DNA of 64,000 bases, from assembly GCA_017515465.1 (NCBI GenBank), contig JAFWFV010000044.1, positions 1 through 64,000 on the forward strand, written 5' to 3'. Both the position numbers and the translations under genes were made by a program. The stretch is from Clostridiales bacterium. Lineage in GTDB: Bacteria > Bacillota > Clostridia > Saccharofermentanales > Saccharofermentanaceae. Below the pieces are notes generated by a model. That model was not told the origin of the DNA. It did not search any database and worked only from the letters and a program-made list of their open reading frames with translations. This document shows, piece by piece, positions 13,849 through 23,416 of the stretch; position 1 is the stretch's first letter, and each line of letters starts with the position of its first letter.

Positions 13849-16428
13849 ATGTACGGCAATCGAAGGAACGAGGGAATGGGATCAGTTCATAGCATGAAGA
13901 AGTTCTTGATAATCATAGTCAATGCGGTATTGATGGCTGCAATACTGGTATTCGTCGTTTTCTACTCCCGCTTCGAGAGCATGGATTCCTACCGCAGGCA
14001 GATAGAGCATTTCGAGAATACGACCGTCACCATGGAGAATGTGACGCAGAATTATCTGGAAGGGGAGCAGAGGATCTGCGATGTTTGGGCACAGTATATC
14101 AACGGAAATAACATGTCCATAGAGGAGGCGGCAGATTACATCCGTTCCTCACATGTGCTCGCGAACACTTCAGCCCACCTGATCTCGCTCGATACTCTGA
14201 CAGGCCTTTCCACGCGTCCGAGACTGGGCACGTCTGATGACTTTGACGTTTCCTATCATAGGATGAATCTCCTGGGAGACGGCGGCTGGATAGATGAGAT
14301 AGGCAGGTCGATCAACATAACTCGTGCTTATACAAATCCGATGAACGGTGAACAGTCACTTGCATTCTGCAACAGGATCACATTGGCTGACCATGAGAGC
14401 GGTGATCAGATAGATGCGGTACTGCTGAGGATCATCCCCATCTCGGCTCTGGAACAGACGTGGGTCTTCCCCCATACAGAACTCGTTAATGCCGAACTTT
14501 CCATGATCGATTCTGACGGTGATTATATCCTCAAGGGGTATAGCTTTAAGAATTCCGGATTCTTTGAATTCTATGAGTCATACAATCAGACGGATCCAGG
14601 ATCGTCAAAGCAGCTGTTCGACAGGATCACAACGTCAACGGGATCGATATCCATGATCAACTCTCATGGAGAGGAGTGCATACTGGCCTTTACACCTATA
14701 TCTGCCACGGACGGCTGGACGATGCTGGGCCTGGTCCCTGCAGATGATCTCAGGGTCGAACAGGGGAACTGGTGGCTCTTCGGATTCGTTTCCATAGGCC
14801 TGGTCATCCTGTTCGTCATCGACCTGTTCTATATGCATTACCTGAATAAACGTCTTCAGGTCACGGCACGGAAAGCTGAATCTGCAAACAAGGCAAAGAC
14901 GGACTTCCTTTCCACCATGTCCCACGACATCCGCACTCCGATGAATGCGATAATCGGTCTTACAGCCATCGCCGAGAAGAATACGGGCGATGAGGAGATG
15001 ACCAGGGAGAGCCTGCGCAAGATCAGTCTGGCAGGAAACCATCTGCTCACCCTGATCAATGACATCCTGGATATATCCAAGGTGGAGAGCGGAAAACTGA
15101 AGCTCAGTCCCCTGACATTCTCCATTGTTGAGACCGTTGAGAATCTGGTGAACATCTCCCAGCCGATGATCAAGGAAAAGAACATAGAGTTCAGTTTCCA
15201 CATCGATCAGATGGAAAAGGAGTATCTGTATGCAGATCAGCTGAGACTGAATCAGATATACATCAATATCCTTACGAATGCAGTCAAATACACTGAACCC
15301 GGCGGGCGTATCGGCGTAGTACTGCGTGAGGAGGAAAGTGAAGTTCCGGGCAGTGTCCGTCTCGTCTATGTCGTAACGGATACGGGTATCGGAATGAGCC
15401 CTGAATTCATGGCGAACATGTATGCGCCTTTTTCACGCCAGGTTGACAGCCGTGTTAACAGCATTCAGGGTACAGGACTCGGCCTGGCCATAACAAAACA
15501 GATGGTGGATCTCATGGGCGGTACCATCGAATGCCAGAGCGAGCAGGGCAAGGGAACAACATTTACCGTTGTCCTTGACATCCCTGCTGCCGACAGACAG
15601 CGTGAGGACATGAAGCTGGACCCTGTCGATGTTCTGATCGTAGATGACGATGAGATAATGCTTCGGACAGCAGCAGATACCCTCGAATCCCTCGGTGCAT
15701 CAGTTGAACAGGCATCTAGCGGACTGGAGGCCCTCGGAATGATCGGGCACAGGCATGCTTCCGGCAAGGATTACAACGTGATCATAATCGATTGGAAGAT
15801 GCCGGAGATAGACGGGCTGGAGACCATCAGCAGGATACGTTCGGAGATAGACACAAATACACCGATCCTGCTGATCTCTGCATACGACTGGTCGGATATC
15901 GAGGACAAGGCAAAGGCTGCAGGTGCGAACGGCTTTGTCAGCAAACCTCTTTTCCGCTCCACTCTCTACGACAAGATCAACGATCTCATCGGCAAGAAAT
16001 CCGCATCCATTGAGCCTGAGGACGATTACTCAGACATCAGCGGAATGAACATACTCGTGGCTGAGGATAATGACATCAACTGGGAGATTATATCTGCCAT
16101 GCTCTCCATGTTCGGTATCAATTCTGAACGAGCAGAAAACGGAAAAGTCTGTGTGGATATGATCAGTTCCGCTTCCGAGGGCAGCTATGATCTGATCTTC
16201 ATGGATGTCCAGATGCCGGAGATGAACGGTCTCGATGCCACGAGGACGATCAGGAAACTGGAAGATCCCTGGGCTTCTGCCATCCCCATAGTCGCCATGA
16301 CGGCAGACGCATTCTCCGAGAACATCATGGAATGTCTGGATGCGGGAATGAACGGACATATCGCCAAGCCTGTGGATATTAAACTTGTCATCAAAGAAAT
16401 ACGAAGGATAAAGGAAGGAAGAGAATAA
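13849..16428 (+). CDS. Hybrid sensor histidine kinase with two receiver domains
   Basis: 859 residues. Membrane segment at about 18-40, extracellular sensor region to about 305 (probably a Cache/PAS-like fold), second membrane segment at about 306-330. The kinase core has the H-box MSHDIRTPMNAIIG with His359, the N-box LTNAVKYTEPGG near 471, and G-boxes DTGIGMSPEF (about 511) and GTGLGLAI (about 541). Receiver 1 starts near 594 with acceptor Asp648, receiver 2 near 734 with acceptor Asp786. No HPt domain is present, so phosphate must go to another protein. It starts a four-gene operon. Start choice between ATG 13849 and the ATG a few codons later is uncertain. Confidence 0.9.
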   Translation: MYGNRRNEGMGSVHSMKKFLIIIVNAVLMAAILVFVVFYSRFESMDSYRRQIEHFENTTVTMENVTQNYLEGEQRICDVWAQYINGNNMSIEEAADYIRSSHVLANTSAHLISLDTLTGLSTRPRLGTSDDFDVSYHRMNLLGDGGWIDEIGRSINITRAYTNPMNGEQSLAFCNRITLADHESGDQIDAVLLRIIPISALEQTWVFPHTELVNAELSMIDSDGDYILKGYSFKNSGFFEFYESYNQTDPGSSKQLFDRITTSTGSISMINSHGEECILAFTPISATDGWTMLGLVPADDLRVEQGNWWLFGFVSIGLVILFVIDLFYMHYLNKRLQVTARKAESANKAKTDFLSTMSHDIRTPMNAIIGLTAIAEKNTGDEEMTRESLRKISLAGNHLLTLINDILDISKVESGKLKLSPLTFSIVETVENLVNISQPMIKEKNIEFSFHIDQMEKEYLYADQLRLNQIYINILTNAVKYTEPGGRIGVVLREEESEVPGSVRLVYVVTDTGIGMSPEFMANMYAPFSRQVDSRVNSIQGTGLGLAITKQMVDLMGGTIECQSEQGKGTTFTVVLDIPAADRQREDMKLDPVDVLIVDDDEIMLRTAADTLESLGASVEQASSGLEALGMIGHRHASGKDYNVIIIDWKMPEIDGLETISRIRSEIDTNTPILLISAYDWSDIEDKAKAAGANGFVSKPLFRSTLYDKINDLIGKKSASIEPEDDYSDISGMNILVAEDNDINWEIISAMLSMFGINSERAENGKVCVDMISSASEGSYDLIFMDVQMPEMNGLDATRTIRKLEDPWASAIPIVAMTADAFSENIMECLDAGMNGHIAKPVDIKLVIKEIRRIKEGRE

Positions 16429-16429
16429 T

Positions 16430-17722
16430 ATGAAAAAGATCATTAGTGCATTGTTAACTGTTTCCATGCTCATGGGTCTGGCTGCCTGTGACTCAGAACA
16501 GCAGGGAAATGCTGATGAAGGATTCAAGCCGTCGCTGGATACATCGGCCGTCTGCAATATCAGCATCGCCGGTGGTTACGACAACTTTGAGGCGCTGGAG
16601 GCTGAATTCGACCGCTTCAACGTCTATTACCCCAATGTTGAACTGAAGTATACAAAGATCGATGATTATAACAACATGATCGGTACAGTTCTCGACGGCA
16701 ACGATGCGCCTGACATCTACGTTAATTACTCCTGGATGTATGGGCGTGACCAGTATATGTCATCCATCTCGCATGCCGAGGATCTCGCAGATCCCGCTCT
16801 GGGTCTCGATCTGGACTGTATCCGTAGCAACATCATACTGAACACGGAGGACGGAACGCTGCCCATGGTTCCCGTCTTTGCAAATACATACGGCATGCTG
16901 GTAAATAAGACCCTGTTTGATAAGGAGGGGCTGAGCGTTCCAACTACTTATCAGGAACTCGTGGATGTATGCAGTGCTTTCCGCGAAAAGGGTTATCAGA
17001 ACCCGATGATGGGTTTCTCCCAGAGCGAGACCACGTCGCTATTTACCTTGTCCATCTATCCCTTCTTCTGCAGTACGGTTGCAGACGATGCCGAGGCAGT
17101 GAGCAGCCTGAATTCTCTTGATCCGTCCGCCGGGGAATATTTACGCCCCTCGCTTGAGAAGATAACACAGTTCATTAATGACGGATGTGTGGACCTCGAT
17201 CTGTGCGGTGAGATCGAGAATAACTATGACGCCGTGATCATGCGTTTCTTCGAGGGTGACGTCCCCATGATGACCTGTTCGGGCGATACCGTTTCCGGCA
17301 CGAAGAAGCGCGAAAGCCGCTCGGAGGCATTTATCGCCAATCCATTTGAATATACATTCGTACCTGTCCCCATGTCAGATGACGGGGCGAATTTCCTCGA
17401 TATGTCCAACCTGCAGTTCTCGGTCAACAAAGACAGTCAGGAACTGGACATGGCCAACGAGTTCATGCGTTTCCTGATCTCCTCAGCTGAGCTCAATGAG
17501 ATGGCACAGAACAAGGGGCTTATGTCTCCCACGAAAGACCTGTCTTTCAACAGCATGTACGCTGCATTTGGAGAATTACCCGAATCCCGTATCCTGTCGC
17601 CCGAATTGATAGGCTTGACAGATGATGCCGTCATCCAGATGAGACAGGCAGTCTTCCATGTTGCAACAGGTGAGATGACCATCGATGAGGCAGTTGCCGC
17701 TTTTGGCAGCTTTACGCAGTAA
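16430..17722 (+). CDS. Extracellular solute-binding lipoprotein (ABC sugar-type)
   Basis: 430 residues, starting 1 base after the kinase stop. Signal peptide with lipobox LAAC (Cys20). The fold is that of family 1 solute-binding proteins: YDNFEALEAEFDRFNVYYPNVELKY, DAPDIYVNY, PMVPVFANTYGMLVNKTLF and a helical C-terminus. No ABC permease or ATPase genes are near, and the gene is locked to a sensor kinase. It may therefore present a ligand to the kinase rather than feed a transporter, though that is inference; shared permeases elsewhere are also possible. Confidence 0.88.
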   Translation: MKKIISALLTVSMLMGLAACDSEQQGNADEGFKPSLDTSAVCNISIAGGYDNFEALEAEFDRFNVYYPNVELKYTKIDDYNNMIGTVLDGNDAPDIYVNYSWMYGRDQYMSSISHAEDLADPALGLDLDCIRSNIILNTEDGTLPMVPVFANTYGMLVNKTLFDKEGLSVPTTYQELVDVCSAFREKGYQNPMMGFSQSETTSLFTLSIYPFFCSTVADDAEAVSSLNSLDPSAGEYLRPSLEKITQFINDGCVDLDLCGEIENNYDAVIMRFFEGDVPMMTCSGDTVSGTKKRESRSEAFIANPFEYTFVPVPMSDDGANFLDMSNLQFSVNKDSQELDMANEFMRFLISSAELNEMAQNKGLMSPTKDLSFNSMYAAFGELPESRILSPELIGLTDDAVIQMRQAVFHVATGEMTIDEAVAAFGSFTQ

Positions 17723-17728
17723 CGTGTG

Positions 17729-18706
17729 ATGAAAGACAGTAGTTCACGGCTTGTTAAGATGTTGACAGCACTTCTGATCCTCTCTTTATTGTTGGGAGGA
17801 ACTGTGCTGTTTGTCCGGTTCAGATTGTGGGAAAAGATAGAGTCGCTGACATATAACCGGATCTCATCCCCTGAAGATCTTTTGAAAATGTCACAAGATC
17901 CGTCAGATGATTATATCCTCACATCTGACATCGATATGTCCGGGTATGAATGGATTCCTTTTACGTTTAGCGGAGTGTTTGACGGGAATGGACATACCAT
18001 TTCCAATCTGCAGATAGATTCCTCCGGAACAGGTGTGAGAGATACCTATGACGGTAACATGAAGGTGTATAGTTCATGTTTTGCTGCCTTTTTTGATGTT
18101 CTTGACGGGGGAAAGGTCCGCAATGTCAATTTCGAGAACATCTGTCTGGATGTCACCAGTGACACCTCCTGCTTTGCAGGTTCCATTGCAGGATATATGA
18201 GCGGTTCCACCATAAGCAACTGCAGTGTTAACGGATCGGTCAGGCTTTGTGCACATGACCGTATGTTTGGTGTAGGTGGGATCTGCGGATACGGAAACGG
18301 AATGATCCGTGACGTTGATATAGATATCGTTTTGATCTGTACGGATACTGACCGGGAAACAAAAGATGAACAATTCATGGGAGGCATTTGTTCTGCGGGT
18401 TATCCGGATATCATTAACTGTAATGTTCAAATAGACGGATATGATTCGGAACACGGCTATGCCCATAATGGCGGCCTTATCGGCATGTATATGTTCTATC
18501 CGGAAGGAATGGAACATAATGGAAGCTTTATCAACAACTGTGTGATCGGTAAGATCACTTTCTATGAAGATAACGAAGACCGCCGTGCTTACTGCGAGCC
18601 TTTTGTCGGTGAGATGATGGACATGATAAATACGGTTGAAGACAACCGCTATGACTTTAAGAGAGATGAGGTTTACACATATGATGTCGAACTGCTGCCG
18701 GAATAA
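17729..18706 (+). CDS. Membrane-anchored GLUG-like repeat protein
   Basis: About 325 residues; ATG 17729 or the GTG one codon earlier both fit. One membrane segment at about residues 10-32 leaves the rest outside the cell. The external part contains SGVFDGNGHTISNL and two or three related Gly/Asn-rich turns (GSIAGYMSGSTISNCSVNG, GGLIGMYM), which resemble the GLUG motif of surface and adhesion proteins forming a beta-helix. It lies 6 bases after the binding-protein gene and overlaps the deacetylase gene by 26 bases. Probably part of the same surface-sensing or surface-modifying unit. Confidence 0.75.
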   Translation: MKDSSSRLVKMLTALLILSLLLGGTVLFVRFRLWEKIESLTYNRISSPEDLLKMSQDPSDDYILTSDIDMSGYEWIPFTFSGVFDGNGHTISNLQIDSSGTGVRDTYDGNMKVYSSCFAAFFDVLDGGKVRNVNFENICLDVTSDTSCFAGSIAGYMSGSTISNCSVNGSVRLCAHDRMFGVGGICGYGNGMIRDVDIDIVLICTDTDRETKDEQFMGGICSAGYPDIINCNVQIDGYDSEHGYAHNGGLIGMYMFYPEGMEHNGSFINNCVIGKITFYEDNEDRRAYCEPFVGEMMDMINTVEDNRYDFKRDEVYTYDVELLPE

Positions 18707-19934
18707 CATAGCAGTGTTTCTGGTCTGTTCCGTGCTGACCGCTTGTTCGGCTCTGTTCGCCGCATGTACGGCGACCCGGGCTCCGGTATTCGGACCTGAC
18801 AGATCGACAATTAAGGCCGAGGAATGCCTTGTTGATGAAAACGGTCCATATTCGGTAAGTTTTTATTACTGTGCTCCGACTGCCGGTTATTATGACATTG
18901 AGATAGCTTTTGAACCCGGTGCTGGTCATACCGGATTATTCATTCGGGATTCCCTGGATAGGGTTATCGATAGTCAGGCGGATCAGACTGATTATGTAGC
19001 TACGGTATTCCTTGATGCCGGTGATAACCTGATCAGTGCAAAAGACCTTGATCATCAGAGTGGGAATGGTATTAGAAGTTTCTCTGTCAGAACAAGCGAC
19101 AGAACAGTGAAATTGATCGTTGCACCTCACGAGGATGATGAGATCCTTGCTTTTGCAGGAACTATTCAACAGATGATCGCAGATGGCGATATCGTCCGTA
19201 TTGTTTTCCTGACGAACGGCGATTACTTTGGTAAGGAACTGGGCCCCATACGTATAGCAGAGAGTCTTAACGCTCTGGAAATGCTGGGAGTGTCAAAGGA
19301 TAACGTTATCTTTATGGGGTATGGTGATGCTCTCATAGGAGCTCTTTATTCGGCAGGATATACGGATGACATATACGAGGCCAGGAGCGGATCGACGGGT
19401 ACTTCTGCAGACCCGTCAAATGGTATTCTTGATTACCACCTTGCCAACGTTGGAGAAGCGGCTGCTTACTCCGGTAACAATATCCGCAGTGACCTGAAGG
19501 ACATAATAACCACGATCAGACCGGATACCGTTTTCACGACATCTGATTCAGAGTGGCATCCCGATCATCAGGCGGCGTATTGGCTTGTTGATGAGACCAT
19601 ATCAGGCCTTGTCGATGAATTGGATTATCATCCGGTACTGTGTCAGAGCGTAGTTCATGGTGAGACGGCTGACTGGCCTGAGGTATTGGAATATACCGGA
19701 GACAATGAACCGGTGATCGAGAACTTTACAATGCCCTTCCCGTCAGGAAACAGCAGTCTTGACTGGGAACAGGCGGTCCACATTACATTAACAGATGAAC
19801 AGGTGATGAATAAATACGAAGCCATTGGTGAATTTACTTCCCAAAACGAAGGCGGGGAGAATTATAACGGGAACAGCAGTTTTAATTATGCTTTCTGCAA
19901 ACGGGACGAATTCTACTGGACAAAAGAATACTGA
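18681..19934 (+). CDS. PIG-L/LmbE-family deacetylase, secreted lipoprotein
   Basis: 417 residues from ATG 18681, with GAGG 9 bases upstream; a longer frame exists without a site. The N-terminus is a signal peptide with possible lipobox cysteines at 22 or 29. Residues 30-140 are a beta-rich domain. The catalytic domain begins with APHEDDE (metal site, a variant of AHPDDE), followed by FLTNGD, and later has EWHPDHQAAY with the second metal His pair. Such enzymes remove acetyl groups from N-acetylglucosamine-type sugars. Placement outside the cell is unusual and suggests action on glycans or glycopeptides. Confidence 0.82.
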   Translation: MMSNCCRNNIAVFLVCSVLTACSALFAACTATRAPVFGPDRSTIKAEECLVDENGPYSVSFYYCAPTAGYYDIEIAFEPGAGHTGLFIRDSLDRVIDSQADQTDYVATVFLDAGDNLISAKDLDHQSGNGIRSFSVRTSDRTVKLIVAPHEDDEILAFAGTIQQMIADGDIVRIVFLTNGDYFGKELGPIRIAESLNALEMLGVSKDNVIFMGYGDALIGALYSAGYTDDIYEARSGSTGTSADPSNGILDYHLANVGEAAAYSGNNIRSDLKDIITTIRPDTVFTTSDSEWHPDHQAAYWLVDETISGLVDELDYHPVLCQSVVHGETADWPEVLEYTGDNEPVIENFTMPFPSGNSSLDWEQAVHITLTDEQVMNKYEAIGEFTSQNEGGENYNGNSSFNYAFCKRDEFYWTKEY

Positions 19935-20081
19935 TCTTCAGGATCATCACAGATGATCAACACTTTCATGCTGATGTGTTGACTAAGCATCACCGGGCAT
20001 GGTTATTGTTTATTGCTTATGTTCTTTATACAAGCCATAATAGAGTCATAAAGAACAGACGAAATGATGCCCTCATAAATT

Positions 20082-20119
20082 CACGGCGGCCGGATAGATT
20101 CCGGTCGTCGTGTTTTTTA
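20082..20119 (+). terminator. Rho-independent terminator of the sensor-kinase operon
   Basis: Arms CACGGCGGCCGGA (20082-20094) and TCCGGTCGTCGTG (20100-20112) pair over 13 positions with G:U pairs allowed, followed by six T. Confidence 0.85.
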
Positions 20120-20163
20120 CGGATAGTAGTATAATCTATTAAGGAAAGTTGAGGTTTTCGGGC

Positions 20164-20709
20164 GTGAATGATAAACAGACATCGGTTACCATAAGAGATG
20201 CGGCAATAGAGGATGCCCCTGAGATCCTGTCCATCTACAACCACTACGTCAGGAATACGGCCGTGTCCTTCGAGATCGAAACACCATCTCTGCAGGAATT
20301 TGAGGAGAGGATGCGTGATGTGATGAAGGATTATCCTTATCTTGTTGCAGTGCGCGACGGCAGGATCGAGGGATACTGTTATGCTCATCTGTTCGTCGGA
20401 CGCGAAGCGTATTCACATTCCTGTGAGACTACGATATATATCCGCCGCGATGCCAGGAGGAGCGGACTGGGACGTATGCTGTACGAAGAACTGGAGGCCA
20501 GGCTCAAGCCCTTGGGGATAATAAACCTCTATGCATGCATTGCCGATCCTGAGAAGGAAGACGAATACCTGACATCAGACAGTACCGATTTCCACCTGCA
20601 CATGGGTTATAAGACAGTCGGAACATTCCGCAACTGCGGCAGAAAGTTCGGCCGCTGGTACACGATGATCTGGATGGAAAAGCTCATAGGAGAGCACGGG
20701 GAGATATAA
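20164..20709 (+). CDS. GNAT acetyltransferase, phosphinothricin-acetyltransferase-like
   Basis: 181 residues from GTG 20164 (GAGG nine bases upstream); TTG 20149 is also possible. The order IRDAAIEDAPEILSIYNHYV, VSFEIETPS, ETTIYIRRDARRSGLGRMLYEEL and FHLHMGYKTVGTFRNCGRKFGRW matches the Pat/Bar-like subgroup, which acetylates amino groups of amino-acid-like compounds such as phosphinothricin or methionine derivatives. An unusual insertion of acidic residues (PEKEDEYLTSDS) lies before the last strand where the usual text is an Asn-rich turn. Monocistronic. Confidence 0.85.
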   Translation: MNDKQTSVTIRDAAIEDAPEILSIYNHYVRNTAVSFEIETPSLQEFEERMRDVMKDYPYLVAVRDGRIEGYCYAHLFVGREAYSHSCETTIYIRRDARRSGLGRMLYEELEARLKPLGIINLYACIADPEKEDEYLTSDSTDFHLHMGYKTVGTFRNCGRKFGRWYTMIWMEKLIGEHGEI

Positions 20710-20716
20710 CGCAGCC

Positions 20717-21577
20717 CTAAACATGCCTTGGGATCGGCAGGAGACTCCTCGTGGATCTTCTGTACTCTTCATAGCCTGACTTTGCCGACTGCCTCTTGTC
20801 TGCCAGCGGGATGCTGATCGTCAGGAACATCAATGTGTTGACGGCGGCACCTGACATCAGTAACCATTTTCCGGGAAGTACCGATAATGCCTGGACCGCG
20901 ATGCCCCACCACATTATTATCTCTCCCAGGTAATTGGGATGTCTGGAGTATTTCCACAGGCCTGTTCTTATCAGTCCCTTTGATCCGCTTTCCCTGAACC
21001 TGTGCATTTGTGTGTCTGATATAAGCTGCAGCATGGTTGCTCCCAGACACATCAGGGTGCCGATGATGCTGCCGGCGTTTATCCCTGACCGTGCCTCAAC
21101 TGCATAGACTGCAGGGAGGACACACAGATAAACGATCAGGGTCGGCATCATGTGGATGCCGAACAGATTTACGAAGGGGTAGAAGATACCGGTGTCTTCC
21201 TTCAGTTTCGTGTATCTCCAGTCCTGTGATCCCAGGCCGTCGAATACATATGCCCAGTTATAGGTGAGCCTGGCTCCCCAGCAGATGACCGATATGAGTA
21301 GCAGCACCGTGGCAGATGTGATCCCGGATGATACAGCAAAGCATATGGTGATCACTATGGGCTGAACGCTCCAGTAGGGATCGTAGACAGATGCATTCCT
21401 GAATATGACGCTGAAGATAAAGACAAATACCGTAGCGGCGGCGTCTGCCAGCAAGAGCGATGCCCATAGCGCAAAGGGCAGGTTCAGATAGACCCATATC
21501 CCCAGTGCAGATGCTGCGATATATATGATCGTGATCAGGATTATGCTGACCGGCTTGTTGCTTTTGATCTTGTCCAT
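20717..21577 (-). CDS. DUF1295 membrane protein (steroid reductase/isoprenylcysteine methyltransferase-like)
   Basis: 286 residues with seven or so hydrophobic segments. The C-terminal signature RTGLWKYSRHPNYLGEIIMWWGI and the ending GYEEYRRSTRSLLP are the hallmark of DUF1295, related to 3-oxo-5-alpha-steroid reductases and membrane methyltransferases that bind a nucleotide cofactor between helices. It starts 9 bases after the MutS-like gene, so both are in one minus-strand operon. The substrate is unknown. Confidence 0.85.
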   Translation of the reverse strand: MDKIKSNKPVSIILITIIYIAASALGIWVYLNLPFALWASLLLADAAATVFVFIFSVIFRNASVYDPYWSVQPIVITICFAVSSGITSATVLLLISVICWGARLTYNWAYVFDGLGSQDWRYTKLKEDTGIFYPFVNLFGIHMMPTLIVYLCVLPAVYAVEARSGINAGSIIGTLMCLGATMLQLISDTQMHRFRESGSKGLIRTGLWKYSRHPNYLGEIIMWWGIAVQALSVLPGKWLLMSGAAVNTLMFLTISIPLADKRQSAKSGYEEYRRSTRSLLPIPRHV

Positions 21578-21586
21578 AAGAAAGCT

Positions 21587-23287
21587 TTAATCCTTTATGA
21601 GCATCTCGTAGGTAACACCGTATTTCTTCGCTATGTCGCTGGCATAGGATGAACCCTCGGGTGGCATTTCAGATACCTTGAAGGAACGCTTTCCGTCCCT
21701 GCTCTCCATGACGATGGAACTGACTTTGTTATCGTACCCGGTAAGTTCGGATGCGAGCTTGTGCATGTGGGTATTGTAGATTGTCCTGATATTCTTGTGG
21801 CAGAGCGCCTTTACAGAATCTGCTGCGATATAGAATCCCTCCTCGAAGGACGTTGTGGAGAAGCTCTCGTTCAGGAGGATCAGGCTCTTATCAGTGGCAC
21901 TGTCAAAGAGTTCTTTGAACCTGACGCATTCCTCGCCGAGCCTGCCGAGGTCCATTGTCTTGTCCTCATCGGCAGGAAAGTGTGTATATATCATGTCTAC
22001 GGGCATATAAACGAGTTTTCTGCATGGAACATAGAGACCTCCCTGGGCGAGGGAGAAAAGGAGGCCTACTGCCTGCGTGAGGGTGGTCTTGCCGCCTCTG
22101 TTGGCACCTGTCAGGAGATAGATCATCCTGCCCTCTCCAAAAGAAAGGTCGTTATCTACGATGTCCTCTCCTGTCTCATGTGAGGATGCCAGCTTGAGGT
22201 TATAGAATCCTTCGGCATTCATGAGAGTGCTGCCGTCAGATATCTCCGCCTTGGAAAAGACCATCTTCTTGGCACTTGCCTGCTCTATGTATTCTGCAAA
22301 CCTGATGTAGTATATGAGTTCGGGTATCAGCTTGGAGATGGTGACTATGGATACCTCAGTGTAGTCAGAAATGACGCCCCTGATCTTTTTTACCAGATGG
22401 GCAGTAATCTTGGAGGCGACATTGCTCAGATAGAAAGTGGAGTTGGAGGTGCCGTCACCGTCGGGAACTTTGGCCAGGGTATCGTTTGAGATCATGGGAT
22501 TGGCTATGACCGCCATGGTGGATATCTGCTTGTCCAGTTTATCCAGAGCATTGTCCGTTTCAGGATTGTCTGCCGGTTCATATCTCATGTCACCGTCCCA
22601 TTCCGTGTCGTTCCTGATCTTGTCCTTTCCTGAGATGGCATCTGCGAAGTTGCCGACTATGCCTGATTTCTTAAAGGGTTTGGAATTTACCGAGACCAGT
22701 CCCAGACTCTCGGCTTCAAATCTGGAATTGATGTTGATACCGATGGTCACGCTCCGGATCTCAGATGCATCGGTCTTGATCTGTGATACGTCCTTTTTCA
22801 TCTCAGAGAAATGGCTGTCGGAATAGAGATCGTCAATGTATTGTTTCAGATCCTTAAGGCCTTTGGATCTGATGTCATTGCTGTTCAGGCATTCCCTCAT
22901 GGATTCAATGGATGTGATGTACGAATCCAGTTCGTCAAGTCTGTGCATCAGGTCCCACAGTCCGGGCTTTTCCTCGGAGGTCTTGCGCCAGGTCCCGTAA
23001 TCCTTCAGATACTCTATCTGATTCATGAGTTCCAGGAGTTTGGATCTCATCTCCGGAAGCTTATATATGTCGTCAAAGACATCCTGTCTGTATCTGGCAA
23101 CTTCGGGGTCCGGTGTCATCTTTCCCAGTACCCTCAGTATCATCTGCTGTTCCTTTGCATCAGATGTTACTTTCTTTGCGATGAGATCCAGTCCCAGATC
23201 ATGGGCTGTTACGTCGTTCATCATCCTGTATCCGGCGTTAACATCCGGGTAGAGCAGGCTGATGGCAGTGGAGTGATTTACGGACAT
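21587..23287 (-). CDS. MutS-like ATPase (MutS domain III/V only)
   Basis: 566 residues with GAGGAG upstream. The N-terminal 380 residues are helical (lever-like), without the mismatch-recognition domain or its Phe-x-Glu motif. The ATPase has a Walker A variant GANRGGKTT (394-402) and SLILLNESFSTTSFEEG (468-484), where the usual Walker B DE is NE, then a conserved TIYNTHMHKLA. The protein is therefore a MutS relative that does not read mismatches. It may act on branched DNA or another nucleic acid. It lies upstream of DUF1295 in one operon. Confidence 0.85.
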   Translation of the reverse strand: MSVNHSTAISLLYPDVNAGYRMMNDVTAHDLGLDLIAKKVTSDAKEQQMILRVLGKMTPDPEVARYRQDVFDDIYKLPEMRSKLLELMNQIEYLKDYGTWRKTSEEKPGLWDLMHRLDELDSYITSIESMRECLNSNDIRSKGLKDLKQYIDDLYSDSHFSEMKKDVSQIKTDASEIRSVTIGININSRFEAESLGLVSVNSKPFKKSGIVGNFADAISGKDKIRNDTEWDGDMRYEPADNPETDNALDKLDKQISTMAVIANPMISNDTLAKVPDGDGTSNSTFYLSNVASKITAHLVKKIRGVISDYTEVSIVTISKLIPELIYYIRFAEYIEQASAKKMVFSKAEISDGSTLMNAEGFYNLKLASSHETGEDIVDNDLSFGEGRMIYLLTGANRGGKTTLTQAVGLLFSLAQGGLYVPCRKLVYMPVDMIYTHFPADEDKTMDLGRLGEECVRFKELFDSATDKSLILLNESFSTTSFEEGFYIAADSVKALCHKNIRTIYNTHMHKLASELTGYDNKVSSIVMESRDGKRSFKVSEMPPEGSSYASDIAKKYGVTYEMLIKD

Positions 23288-23416
23288 AGGATCTTCTCCT
23301 CATTGGCATATTATGACTAAATATTAAGTTACCCGTATTGCGTTTTCAATAGGCGGGACATTAAAATAAAAAGGAACGGACGACTGCCGGACAGTCTGAC
23401 CTGCGGAGGATAAAAC

